From: Lutjanus erythropterus
Taxonomy: Eukaryota > Chordata > Actinopteri > Lutjaniformes > Lutjanidae
Assembly: GCA_020091685.1 (NCBI GenBank)
Contig: CM034598.1
Coordinates: 18,395,362-18,459,361 of the forward strand
Length of the DNA: 64,000 nucleotides
Direction of reading: 5' to 3'
Positions 1 through 59,002 of the stretch are shown in pieces. A program made the position numbers and the translations under genes. The notes under the pieces are model-generated. The model did no database searches. It was not told the origin of the DNA and saw only the letters and a program-made list of their open reading frames with translations. Numbering within the stretch: position 1 is the first letter of the stretch; the number at the start of each line of letters is the position of its first letter.

Positions 1-1018
1 GAGCGCCAGGTACACCAATCACATTTAATTATCTTGGTACATTTACATCTATCATGTTCTATACTTTTATTCTCAATGAACCCAAACACAGCAATGAATT
101 GACTGAGATGTCAAGCCTGATGTGGCTTATTTCTCTGTCACACACCTCCAGATACTAGGTGATATGTTTGTGTATTATGATTAAAATGGGCACTGTTGTT
201 TATTTTGGATAATTTGTCTATTTGCACCTGGGTGAGAATAGTCACATGGCAGCAATTTGGCTATTTACACCAACCCCCCTAGTTTGGCTATAAAGAGCAA
301 CAAACTTAGAAGAAACTAGAAATCAGTGCTGACTTTCAATTTTTAGAGTTGGTTGACTCATTTTTTTGAATTATTATTTTTAGTTTTCAGTTGCGGTTTG
401 GTTAGGCTTAAGAAACAAAACTAGCCACAAAAGCCACATTGGCTATTTACACACTAGGTGCAAATCTCATTGTTGGCTACTTACACCTTGGAGATAATAG
501 CATCTACCAGTTCATGTTAAGTCCATCCCACATTCTGTAATCTGTCCTGGTGACATAAATACTATCCTGAGCTCTAATTGTTTATTCATTCACATCTGAA
601 AATACAGCCGGTAGAGTAACGTTTGCTAAAAACCCACAGTGTCCAGCTCTTGTAGATTATTACTTGTACTTTAGAAAAAATAAACTACATATTTGTGACC
701 TATTTTTAAAGATTTACATCACTCACAGGGCAAGCTAGCCAGAAAATATGGGGAGATGGGCTAAGGCATTGTTGGTTTTGGTCTTTTCATATGACTGGCA
801 AAAATATAAAATATCATCAGCCCTATTCTTTAATTGCCCCCCCAAAGATTGTAAAAAGTTAGTCCTTGTCATTTTGGCCTGTGATAGCCAAACCAGATCT
901 CAATCTGTGTACAAACAACACGACTTTACATCTTCAAATAGCATGTAGTGCATATGCACAATTTTGTGTGCATGTGATACACCAATCCTTCCCCCCTGTA
1001 GTCACGTGACCTTCATCA

Positions 1019-1162
1019 TCAGCAGTCACTCTGCTCTCATCTGACAGAGGAAATGAATCTCGAAATTCCTTAATTTTTCTGCCTCACATCTAATCAGGAG
1101 CTGAAGCGCTGCAGTTCACTGGCCTTAATCATTTTACAGTCTGTTGTGTAAACACAACTTGT
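1019..1162 (+). repeat. Upstream duplicated segment, copy 1
   Basis: Bases 1019-1059 are identical (41 of 41) to 3557-3597. Similarity continues to about 1162, after a deletion of roughly 40-55 bp relative to the second copy. Several positions that are CpG in copy 2 are TpG or other bases here (for example the GCCGCGTAC part), suggesting methylation decay of this copy. Nature unknown: a local segmental duplication or two copies of an unrecognised dispersed repeat. Confidence 0.75.
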
Positions 1163-3522
1163 AACAAAAAATAAACATGTAATGTCGTTAAAGTCATGGT
1201 TTGGGTTAAAATAAGCATATAAATCATGTGATGCAAGTCACAAGACACATGTAACATTATGAAACTTAAAACTTAAAGTAATACTGACTTTATGTTTCAC
1301 GTGGGACACAAACTGGATGAAACAAGGGCATAGAATTTGGTAGGATAATCCAATATCCAATATCCAACGACTACTGAATTGTCCCTAGCAGTAATTTTGA
1401 TCAAAAATTAAAATATAGCCACTGCTGTCTATCAGTGTGTAGTCAATGTTAGTGAGATTCAGAGTTGTGAAAAGGCGTCCCCATCCGACCACCCCACCTC
1501 CACTGTGGGGAGTTGAAGTTCATCAATTGCCTTTGCTTAACTCGTGTACATGAACTTGAATGGGGAAAAAACTTCCACAGGACACAGGAGACATGTGTGT
1601 CTCTATCCTTAATTGAGCTTCAACTGAACAAATTCACCTTTGTGTGCCCAAAAGACTTATTCTCTTAAAGCGACAGTAACATAAATCACTGTTGTGACAG
1701 AAAACCTGAATATTGTTGCCTTTTACAAAATATCATGTTTACATCAACATGAATTAAATGAAAACGATTTTACCCGACTTTTACAAAAACTACATATTCA
1801 ATGAAATCAATTATTTATTTACATTTACATGAACTGTTATCTTATTTATTAAACTAAAGATATAGAAGCATAACTTGGCTCCCACCTCCAGTATACATGG
1901 ACTTTCTCTCTCTTCTTCTACATCCTCAGGCATTTTTCTTAATAGGAAGGATTGGCCTATCAGCTGCATGCAAAATTGTACTTTAATGTATGCACTTCAG
2001 CAGTTTCAAAGTCTAAAGTTGTCCCTGACACAAAGCAATATCTACCTGTAACCTCATACACCTGGTTGAATGAATTAATCACTTATGAAAGAGTGCTTAT
2101 CTCTTCTCATACTGTTTCATCTGAATAATACTGAAATATCTGAGGAGGAAAATTTACCTGGTATTTTACAGTAAAAAGGGGAAAAAACTTTTTATTTTTG
2201 CAAATCTTCAGATTTATCTTGTGTTCCTCTGGGGAAGGTCCTATCCTACCACTGAGAAGCACCGATATGAACATGCACGTTACTAATGTTTTTACTCATG
2301 ATTACATCTTTCCAGCCTCCTTTTTGGAGTCTAACCTTTAACCTTTTGAGTGTTGCGTGACAAGACAGCAGCAGATCTAAAAAGCCTTTAATGCAAAATA
2401 GTAAAAATAGCAGAGGCACACTTGGAATGCATCCAGCACAAATGGGGTAAAAAGGAAAAAAAGATCAGACAGTGGACGCAGGATATTTATGCACACTTAC
2501 TTTGTATCTCAAAGAGCCACAAACCTGTCTCACTCTGCTCTAATTATGACAGCTTCAGTGGAACAATAACTACCCACAGTTTTTTGTCAAAGACTTTTAT
2601 CTAGGCAGTAAAGACATCAATAATTTCTAATGCTGAAACAGCCCCGGGAGTTGTAGGCGAAAAAAAAAAAAAAGAGAGAGAGAGAGGAGAATGATGTTAG
2701 GTGGCGTTGTTGCTGCATTGACGCCAGCACTGTGGCTTTTATCATCATCATCATAGATTTACAATACAAAAAGGGGCTGGGCTGCTCAGTTAATTTGAGA
2801 AGAAAAATATGCATCAAGCACCTCTCTGCTTCTTTTATATAAGGTTTACCTGAGGGCTGGCAAAACCCCCAGCCTGTTTTAATGACAACTCCACTTCTCT
2901 GTGGGGAGCAGGTCTCACAGGCGAAATAAACCACAGCTTACTTTGTACTTTAAGCACATAAAAAAGCCACTATTCACTTTCCCATTTATAAGTGAGCCAC
3001 TTACAGAACACAAAGCTCCATGTCCAAGAAAGAAAGAGAGATACAGTGCAAAAAGACAGAGAGACGGAGAGGGGAGAGGAGAGAGATGTGTGTTATGTAA
3101 CACTGGGGAGTGCAAATCTGCTCATCATGCTTCTCATGTTCCTGTCAGAGAATTTTTATGGTTGTTTTGTTTATAACGTTCTGCAGAATAATGAGAGAGA
3201 CAAGATGGAGAGCACGAGAACAGCTGCATCACATCTCTTCCCTTTACAGATTTTCACCACGTCGCTCTTTTGCTGGGTACTTTTGAAGAAGGCACAGAGA
3301 GGACAGGGAGCACAGTAGCAGTTCGGGCTGTGTGTGCAGCTACACTGCAGATACAGAAGAAAAGCTTTCAGTATGCTCTGCTCACATCCTGCCCTATTCT
3401 GCTTTTGCAGGGACATGGAGCTCCAAAACTGAGAGGAAGAGCTGTAAAAAAAAAAAAAAAAAGAGGCACGTGCAGCCGGAGAGACCTTCAGCATCCAGCC
3501 AGCCTCACCTCATCCTCCTCTT

Positions 3523-3547
3523 CTGTGTGTGTGTGTGTGTGTGTGTG
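3523..3547 (+). repeat. (GT)n microsatellite
   Basis: About 12 GT units, 10 bp before the second duplicated segment. Confidence 0.95.
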
Positions 3548-3556
3548 AACAAGCTC

Positions 3557-3741
3557 TCAGCAGTCACTCTGCTCTCATCTGACAGAGGAAATGAATCAGA
3601 AACTCATTTATTCTCCTGCCGCACATCTATTCATTTCACAGGCTGTGACCACTGCCCACTTGTGTTCTGATCAGGAGCTGAAGAGCTGCCCTTCACGGGC
3701 CTCAATCACTTTAAAGCCCGCCGCGTACACACAACAACTTC
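3557..3741 (+). repeat. Upstream duplicated segment, copy 2
   Basis: Longer partner of 1019-1162. It retains CpGs (CCCGCCGCGTAC region) that are decayed in the other copy and contains an extra stretch at about 3617-3672. The 41-bp perfect core argues for recent duplication, gene conversion or constraint. Confidence 0.75.
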
Positions 3742-4299
3742 TCTGGACCCCCGGACCGAGACAGACACCACACTAACACACACATACAGTATGCATGACA
3801 CACACACAAACCAAGAAACACATCAAAAAGAAGTGGATGATATAATCTATGATGGCTGTAACTGGTGGTGATGCAACAGTGAACCAATGCTTTCAGAAGC
3901 CTGCCCTCTACAGAAGCACAGCTCCCACTACAACAAGATCAAAGGCAATTTAGAGGAGGCTCGCATCCCTCCCCGCGGCTTCAAAAATGTACTCAAACCT
4001 GAGAAAATGAATTGTGGGATTGTGTTTTCCATCCCACCTTTCTGTGCTCTGGTGCTCTGGTGCTCCCTCTGCATTTTCAGATCCACTGCAGCTCCTCTGG
4101 AAACATCTCAGGGAAGAGGAGGATGTAATGATACCCATGGGTGTTGATGGCATTAATTTTCTATTTTTGTATGGATGGTGCACAGATGTTTCTGTGTAAA
4201 GTGTGTACCTGTGATGGAAGGAGTGTTGCTCTTTTTCTTCTTTTCTTTCTTAGCCTGTCAACATGTCGTGTAACATAAAACTGAAGCAATAAACTTAAT

Positions 4300-4395
4300 C
4301 TTAAAGGTAGATCAGTAGAATTTGTCCGGGCTGTTCATAAATATACCAGAAAAATAGTTGATTGTTGAGTATTGATGTCACAATTCTCAAAATCC
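4300..4395 (+). repeat. Fragment of dispersed repeat family B
   Basis: It shares the blocks AGTAGAATTTGTCC and TTGATTGTTGAGT with longer relatives at 12280-12860, 13588-13800, 28008-28225 and 31631-31980. The family is non-coding and MITE-like; superfamily not determined. Confidence 0.55.
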
Positions 4396-4482
4396 ATGAT
4401 TCAATTTGACTTTGGATTTTAAGATAATAATAGGATATGATTTTTCAATTAAATTTCTTTTTAGCACTGATGGCTCTGCCAT

Positions 4483-4823
4483 CGGGCGGCACAGTGTTGC
4501 AGTGGTTAGCACTGCTGCCTCACAGGGCCTTTCTGTGCGGAGTTTGCATGTTCTCCTCGTGTCTGCGTGGGTTCTTTCCGGGTTCTCCGGCTTCCTTCCA
4601 CAGTCGAAAGACATGCATGTTAGGTTAATTGGTGACTCTAAATTGCCCGTAGGTGTGAATGTGAGTGTGAGTGGTTGTCTGTCTCTATGTGTCAGCCCTG
4701 CGATGAACTGGCGACTTGTCCAGGGTGAACCCCGCCTCTCGCCCAGTGTCAGCTGGGATAGGCTCCAGCCCCCCGCGACCCTTCGGGAATAAGCGGTTAC
4801 AGACAATGGATGGATGGATGGAA
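4483..4823 (+). mobile_element. SINE-like retroposon with target-site duplication
   Basis: It starts GGGCGGCACAGTGTTGCAGT and ends in a (GGAT)n tail. It matches, from memory, a very common teleost retroposon with the blocks TTTGCATGTTCTCC, AAAGACATGCATGTTAGG, AACTGGCGACTTGTCCAGGG and AGCTGGGATAGGCTCCAGC. It is flanked by an 11-bp direct repeat, GGCTCTGCCAT (4472-4482 and 4824-4834), which is direct evidence of insertion. The usual tRNA B-box portion between the head and the TTTCTGTG block appears deleted in this copy. Confidence 0.85.
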
Positions 4824-5272
4824 GGCTCTGCCATTATTAGAATATCAAGGCTTGATGTATAAAGATTAACAGATAATTGGTCTTATGTAATGGCAACTGT
4901 CACTTACATTTTAAAATTCTTCTAAAAATAGTTTATATGATATCAAGTTTGATATAACAGCTGGTCAATCTTTGTGTTTTCTCCAGGAACCTGCCTGATG
5001 CCACAAGTAGGCAGCAGTAGAGAGAAAAAAAATACTGTCTCTGTATCTCAGATTCTATACTCACATGCTATTAAGTTCACTAAAACAGTATGTGGGATCT
5101 TTTAGAATGTCCAAAACTTTAGTATGAAACCAACAGTATGCGAGGTGCTATGCTAGGTACTGCCTCTGGGGTAATATTACAGCATGCAAGCATCTGTGGA
5201 GCTGGAGTAGCAAACTAATTTGGAAAAAAAACTTCAGTTAGTTTTGTGTTGGATCTATAATATTCTCTACAC

Positions 5273-6396
5273 CAGAGATTTTCAACCTGAGGTTTGGGAC
5301 CCTCAAGGGCGTCAGAAGATAAATTTCTGGGGGTGGAGAGAATAACATAAAATATTGTGGCAAGCCACATGGAATGAGAGCCAGGAAGCAGCTTAAAGAC
5401 ATTTAAGACAAGCACTCAAAAGTTTGCAAAATACAGCAGATCTCAAGATGGCTGTCACTAATAGTTAAAATTTATAAACCATTACAACGACACACACTCA
5501 TGGCACACATGGACACACAGCGCCAGCTCCACTGCAATTCCCAACATAAACCGCCATGTTCTGAACACACACAGACACTAACAAAAATAACATGAGCGTT
5601 TTTAAACATAAAATATCAAACTTAAAGGAGCAATATGTCGCAATTTCGTGTGTAGAAATGATTACGGTAGTTCAAATAGCGAGTTGGAGCCATTCTGTTT
5701 AATATAGAGGTGAAGCAAGTTGTTTATCCCCGCCACTACCCCCCAGACTTGGTGAAGCTCTGCAGTCTGCAGGAGCTCTACAGAAATACAAGACTCATGC
5801 AACATCGTAATTAATCATAACAAATGAGGACGAGTTTTCCACTATAAGATCTGGAGTTGGAGTTCAGGGACAGGCTGTCTTACTGTCTGCCAGACTCCAT
5901 TAACATGTTACTCAGTTTAACCATATAAACTTCTGCTCGTTCAAGACTATTAATGATTTCTTATGACTCAGACACTGACTAATTCAGCAATCATTAATGT
6001 GAAATGAGCAAACAATAACAGTTATTCTGGCCTGGAATAGAAATGTCAAAGGACGACACTGCGTCTGCAGTGTTGTTGTCAGGAAGTGAGTATTTCAAAT
6101 TAACATATTTCCTTTATCTCTCCGATGAAATATCACGGTCATTTTCCGATTTATTTCAGTAAATATATTTCTCCTTTAACAAACTGCATTATGGGAAATG
6201 AGGGCTGTATTTTAGACTGTGGAATGGCAGCACCGTCAACTGAGTAATGCAAGGCGCCGGTGTTTCCAACAGAGCCCTGAGCTCCCACCAAGCTTCAGAA
6301 ATATCACCTCGACTTCCTCCTGTGACTTCATGGTGGTCGCAAACATCAACATAGTTATCCTATGGGGTTGTGACTCAAAAAGGTTGAGAACCACTG
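5273..6396 (+). mobile_element. Non-autonomous hAT element
   Basis: The 5' end reads CAGAGATTTTCAACC and the 3' end GGTTGAGAACCACTG, which are inverted repeats of the hAT (Charlie/Tip100-like) CAGNGGTTCTCAACC type. Flanking 8-bp target duplications are CTCTACAC (5265-5272) and CTCTAAAC (6397-6404), 7 of 8 matching. No transposase reading frame is present. A second TIR element (5622-6179) sits inside. Confidence 0.85.
5622..6179 (+). mobile_element. TTAA-ended MITE nested in the hAT element
   Basis: The ends are TTAAAGGAGCAATAT and ATATTTCTCCTTTAA, 14 of 15 complementary. The TTAA ends would fit a piggyBac-like TTAA target duplication. A diverged copy in reverse orientation lies at about 57223-57804. 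Confidence 0.75.
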
Positions 6397-6753
6397 CTCT
6401 AAACAATATAGTGGGTTACGTAAAAGAACCAGTCTGCTCATCAGTCGGATGCTGACATTGGTTCATCCCCCCTGTTATTAATAAACGAATCACCTACAGT
6501 CTGTACATTGTTTTTTTTTTGTTTGTTTTTTTAGGAAAATGTTGCAGATTATGCCTTTAATCTGAAATTTTGACCACTTTAACCCTGAAGTGTTTGACCT
6601 TGTCAGCATGTAGACAAACTGATCTGCCATAATAAACATCAGAATGAAAACAAGCCTAAAATCAACGCTGTTGTTGCTCATTTCTTTCCTGGCATGAACG
6701 CTTGTTTCTTCATTACGCACAAACCACTTGTCCCTTTAATATTTTTCTCTGCA

Positions 6754-6795
6754 ATGGAAACTGCTCATCCACCATCATCAGTCTCCACTCTTTGA
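6754..6795 (+). promoter_or_regulatory. Possible upstream ORF of gabrb2
   Basis: A 13-codon ORF (starting METAHPP) with G at -3 and G at +4 precedes the gabrb2 start. A second out-of-frame ATG at 6859 opens an ORF to 6945 that overlaps the gabrb2 start codon. Both count only if transcription starts upstream of them, which cannot be seen here. Confidence 0.3.
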
Positions 6796-6799
6796 TCTT

Positions 6800-6908
6800 G
6801 GGCTGGCTGCACGCATGCGCCTCTCATTGGCTCCTCTGCACTGTCTGGAGTAAGTTGGATGTGCGCTCTCCTCATTCGCATCGCCAAACCACCTCAAAAA
6901 CTGTTGCG
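6800..6908 (+). promoter_or_regulatory. Probable gabrb2 core promoter / 5'UTR
   Basis: There is no TATA box. It contains an NRF-1-like palindrome, ACGCATGCGCC (about 6811-6821), followed within 6 bp by an inverted CCAAT box (ATTGG, 6826-6830). This is the only GC/CpG-containing stretch next to the start codon. NRF-1 is reported to regulate the paralogue GABRB1, which makes the motif plausible; its use here is inference. Confidence 0.45.
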
Positions 6909-53980
<47,072 letters not shown>

Positions 53981-55690
53981 ACCTGGCGGTGTCTGGTGGC
54001 CAGCTTGTGGCGGGCACGCAAAGAAGGGGGGAGGGAAGGGAGAGGGGGATTTAGAGAAGGTGAGAGAAAGATGGTGTGTGTGAGAGAAAGAGAGAATGAG
54101 AGATGAACAGTGCACCAACTTTTTTTAGCTGGTTCATTTTAGAAAAAGTGAGTAGGATGCAAAGACTTTTGGATGGACTGCAGCAGCACCCAACACTTCA
54201 GTCAGCAGTGACTCTTTTAGGATTTGGGAAACACCTTAAAAATGACTGACAAACACTCGAAAAAGAAGAGCGAGAGTTTTAAAAAGACAGAAATGGTGCC
54301 TGTTCCAGAATTTCAATATATCACTAATATTTGTCATTCGTAGCTTACTCTCTGTGGATCAAATATTTATGCTTGTGTTTGCATATACTTTAAGGATTTG
54401 TTTTGTTTAGTATCTATTTACTTCGTAGCCGAGCTGTCTGCATCCAGGAAAGCTTTATAAATGATTTTAAAGGAGTCATCCTTGATAGTCTATTTTCCTA
54501 TAATTACTGTATATCAAAAACATCCTTTAAAAGCATGCTTATGTTTGATTTCATTTGCATCTCAGTCATGATGATGATGGAGCGCAAAGCATTTTAGTTT
54601 TACTAGTTGAGGTTAGTCTGTCAGTTACCATTTTGCAGCTTTGGCTTTTAGCACGGCCCGTCTGGGTGGATGGTTTGAGCATCGCTGGATGACAACAGGT
54701 GGACAGCAGGGGGGGGCGCTCTTTTCTCTGGACATCCCTGTGGGGCTTTAATGGTGCCAATGCTGAACAGAAAAAGCTTCTTCAGTTTGTTGAAGGTCTC
54801 CTGTGATCCGGTGAAAGAGCGGGACTGTTGGACACTGACGCTTTGGCCAAGTTTATGTTTTGCTTTTTGCTGTGCTGACAGAATCCAGTCCATTTCACCA
54901 TGTGTTATTTTTTTAAAGAGAACATTTGACTCCTCCGTACTTTCTGCCATCGTGTGAGAGGAGCTTCAGATGCGGAGAATGGCTTTAACACGACTTAAGC
55001 TGGTGTAAGAACTTTGCTGATAGACGAGCTGAGTTTCATTGCAACCAGAGTTGCTGCATAAATATGGCAATCCACAATCATCATTATCAGTAGAATTGAA
55101 TGATAGAAGTATGATGCGTTTCATTGTGATTAGGTTTCTGTTTTGAAAAACTGTAGATAAACATAAAATCATGTTTAAAGAAAAAGAGATGATTCATTTT
55201 TATAAATCAATACTCACATTATTGTGTAAATATTATGGATTTATTCTATTTAAATGGGTCTCTGTTGTTGTTTTTGCAGTTGAATTACAGATCAAATGTT
55301 CCATTCAGTCAAAAGAGATAAAAAAAAAAAAAAGAAAAAAGAGCAATTTAACTGAGGAAAAAGAAAAACACAATTCACAACTTTGCTGACTCTGTACTTT
55401 TTGGACTTTTCTCTCTTTTCTTTCTTTTTAATGGACTCTAAAAGCATCTACTTGCTGAAACTAAAGCACTTCCAGACACCAGTGACTTTTGGGTCAATGT
55501 TTTGTTCTCCAGAAATGACTAAACAAGGACCCCACTATCCAGGCATTGAAGTCAGGCATATTTTGTACAAAGTTTCTGTAAATTCCAATTGTAATATTTC
55601 ATAATGACTGTAAATATCTTGTGTAATGATTGTCAGCAATTATGAAGATGTATCTAAATTCAATTAAAACTCAATTCAGTCTATCACTTC
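53981..55690 (+). other. gabrb2: gabrb2 3'UTR
   Basis: Follows the stop codon to the ATTAAA signal at 55663. It includes a GA-rich stretch at 54015-54105 and a Pumilio-like TGTAAATA near 55610. No ORF of note. The end is estimated from the polyadenylation signal, not from transcripts. Confidence 0.6.
55663..55668 (+). terminator. Probable gabrb2 polyadenylation signal (ATTAAA)
   Basis: ATTAAA is the commonest variant signal, followed 15-30 bp later by a T/G-containing stretch. There is no AATAAA between the stop codon and this point. An alternative AATAAA lies near 56457. Confidence 0.5.
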
Positions 55691-57222
55691 AATAACAGAG
55701 TACACGGGTGGCGGTTTTATGTGTCCTGTGCGTGAATGTGCGGCTGTTCATGAGCTCACGGCTGATTGAGTGTCTGAATGAGTAAGTGAACAACTGAACC
55801 CGACACAGGGAGTGAGAAGGCAAGCGAGAAAAGCAAATGTAGGGGTGAACAGAGAGATGTGAAGGCTGCAGCTGGGGACTATTGGCTGCATAATGGATGG
55901 AGAGGCAGAAGAGTCGGAGCGAGAGGCCGCGGCAGTGGTCTGGGCTGAGATGGGCTCGGCTGGGGTCTGAGCAGGGCCGAGCGCCAGCCTCGGCCTCAGG
56001 GGACATTAACGCAGAGAGCCATAGATATGGAGGCATTCTGTGGATTCAACTGTGGCCCTGCTGGCTCCAGGGGCCAGAGTGCCTGCTACAAAAAAAAAAA
56101 GACAGGAAGAGAGAGAAGATAAAGGACAAGAAAGAGAGTGATCCATCCATCCATCCATCAATGCCCCTGCTGCATCCTCCCCTCACTCAGCAAAGCAACT
56201 GCACTCTGCACCACACTGCACCGCACTTTCTTCCTGACCTGACCACTGTTACAGCCCTTAAATGGATGCTAGTGAATATTTGATGGTGCAAAACACTGAA
56301 TATTTAATATTTAAAAAGGGAATTTTGTTCTAGCAGGGACTAATGTGCAGCTAATGTTTGATTTTGAACTTAGAGGGCAAAAAGAACACAATGAGATACC
56401 GACGGATTGGAAGATGTTTTAACTGCGAAAAAATCTGATGAACATTATGAATTAGAAATAAAGGTAAGGGCTCTTACACCTTCCCACACAAAATGCAAGC
56501 CCTTTTAAAGCATTTTCAAATTGCATTTTCAAGCTTTTCCAGCACTTTACAGTGCTAAATGTGATAAATAACATATTCATATGCTTATGTATGCTCAATA
56601 TTAAGCCCTATATCACTTCTTCAACATGCTGAATCAGATGTTATTATTCTATGAACAACCAAAATTATGTTTCATGACAGAATTCTAGTTTGAACTTTCA
56701 GTATCTGATACATATCTGTAAGAAGACCTGACATCCTACATAACCTGGCTGAGCCAATCTAATACAATCACTCAATTACTAGACAAATAACTTACATTTC
56801 AATAAAATCAATCAATTTTTTTTAATTTGTGGTTTTCAAGCCAACGAAACAGCAATCTCCTGCCATTTTGTTGTATGTGAGTGTAGCCAGACATGCAGAG
56901 TGGCACGCAAGGCTCAAACAGAGTCGTCTTGATTTAGTGTGAAAAGCATAATAAACTGAGCTCTCCCTGACTTATTTTATTTATTTCACTAAAAAGCAAA
57001 CTATTCGGTCAGAGCGATTTCGTACAATTACAGTTTCTAGCAGTTTCAAGCATATTATCCAAAATCCGAACACTTTTTAAATCTTGAAAACAATACATAA
57101 AAATTAAGGCGTCTTCAAGGATTTCCAACACCCTTAAGAAGCCTGGAAGATATACACAGAAAATGGGGATTTTGAGTTTTTTAAATGTTTCAGTGCAGCT
57201 TCAGACACACAGAGAAACTTGC

Positions 57223-57804
57223 ATGAGCAATATGTGATACATTTCTTGTACTAAATCATAAAATGACCATGATACAAGCTAAATTAAAATACGGACTCCT
57301 CTGACAGCAGTGCTACAGCCGAGGTGTTTTCCTTTTTCTTTCATGTTTATTAGAGTTAAAATTAATGCAGAATGTTTGCCAAATGAGTTTCTGTCTGTTT
57401 ATGAGTTGTAAGAATCATTAGTAATCTTTTAGAAGGAGCAGATGTTTATAACAGCTAAAATGAGCAATATGTTAATGGAGTCACTATTTTCGGAGCAGGG
57501 GACTTTTGTTTTCAGGATAATGGACTTTATTTTACATTGACAGACAGCTGACAGTTATAAACAGCTGATCAACTTACAGTGTAGAACTTGTTGTTGCTCA
57601 CTATTGTCAATTATAGTGTTGTACTCGTTTTGTGCTCATGTAGATTCAATGTCCCTGCAGCCTGCAGGCAAACTACCAGAGCTTTGAGTCTGAGGTTGGG
57701 GGTGGGGGGAAACAACTCTTTTTATCTTATTTAGTTTACCATCTAAGACTCCAACTTGCTATTTGGACTGCAGAATACTAAGGTGTTACATATTGCTCCT
57801 TTAA
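57223..57804 (-). mobile_element. TTAA-ended MITE, second copy
   Basis: Ends ATATTGCTCCTTTAA. Read in reverse it shares with 5622-6179 the AAAATGACC-TGATA block, the AGTTGTTT-CCCC segment, and the CAGACT/AGCTCT blocks. It is the same family in the opposite orientation, more diverged. Confidence 0.65.
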
Positions 57805-59002
57805 ATATCTAGCGATGGATCATCAAGCTCAGGATAATGGAGGACAAATTCATATGTGACGCAGAGAGATTGCTAATGCTTTAAGGTTTTATAGCTGTTT
57901 GTTTTTGAGATAACAGAGAAAACTCAACCTCGCGTCAGATAGGACTGCACGTGGCCGTGTTTGTGTGTGTGTGTGTCTGATGTGTCTGTGAGCAAAAGTT
58001 CTAAGTGCAAAACTCCCTAAAAAGACACAGTGGTGTAAAAAGTGATGTAACGCGACATGTTAGCTTGTTCCAGGTTCCTCCATGCATCGGTAAAAATCAG
58101 CTCTACATTACTGCTCCCCCTCAGTATAACAGATGTATTATCTCACTACAGTAGACAGATGGTTTGTGCTAAATTGGCCCTCTCTCTCTCTGCCTCTCTC
58201 TTTCCCTCTTTTCAAAAAGGGCATTAGTGTCGACATGTAAGAGAGGGGGAAAGGCAGATGCTTTCTACTTTGTAGTGTTTCCATGTCACTGGAGTAATTA
58301 GGAATGCACAGACCTCTGCTCTGTGGAATCATGTGTGCATGTGTGTGTTTTGTTTCCAAGAGTGTGTTTTGTTTCTGTGTGTGTGTCTGTGTGTGTCTGT
58401 GGACTCACAGCTGCGCCACTGTGCAGTCGGTGTGCCAGCCAAGCCAAACCCAGCCAGAGCTGACTGGGACGGGGTGAGAGGGTGAGTCTGGCACACTCGC
58501 GTCACGCCACTCCCCTGCTGTAACACGTACTGGGATGGAAAAAACACACTGAGCTACTGTGGAGAGACGAACCAGCATGTGTCAGCTGTTCAAGGACAAA
58601 ACAGGAAATCATTTAAATTCTTTGATTGATGATAAATCACCTGCAAGGTCGAACATGGCATCCTTTAAAAAAGAGGTCCATCTATCTCCATTTGAGGCAA
58701 ATTATCCAGTAATGCCTCTCTGTGTGCTGTGTATCAAACCCTAACCAGGTACATATAGTTTCATTACTGTGGCAATAAACCGTGTCACAATAAATGAGTG
58801 ACCTAAACAGGTTCTGCAGCCTTTTCTGGAAAAGACAACATATGTCAAAATGAGGAAGTGGAAGGCATCCTACATGCATGCCATCTGTGCAAGAAGCTGT
58901 TTTGCTGTCGTTCATCATACGTCTCACACACATGCATGTAAACACAGTCATTCAACCAATTCTGTGTAATCAGTGTGATTCAACCCTCAACATACAAATC
59001 TA

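Larger units (their letters stand above)
1..6700. other. 5' flanking region of gabrb2, no coding exon seen
   Basis: No open reading frame here resembles a known protein family, and none has exon-like splice sites. The region is AT-rich and holds a local duplication (1019-1162 and 3557-3741), a poly-A/GA tract near 2659-2685, a GT microsatellite, a SINE-like insertion and a hAT element with a nested MITE. In human the next gene on this side is GABRA6, transcribed in the opposite direction, but no exon of it is visible. Confidence 0.7.

Noticed and set aside
4387..4806. ORFs of 128-139 codons on both strands
   Set aside because: They coincide with the SINE-like retroposon and have no protein similarity.
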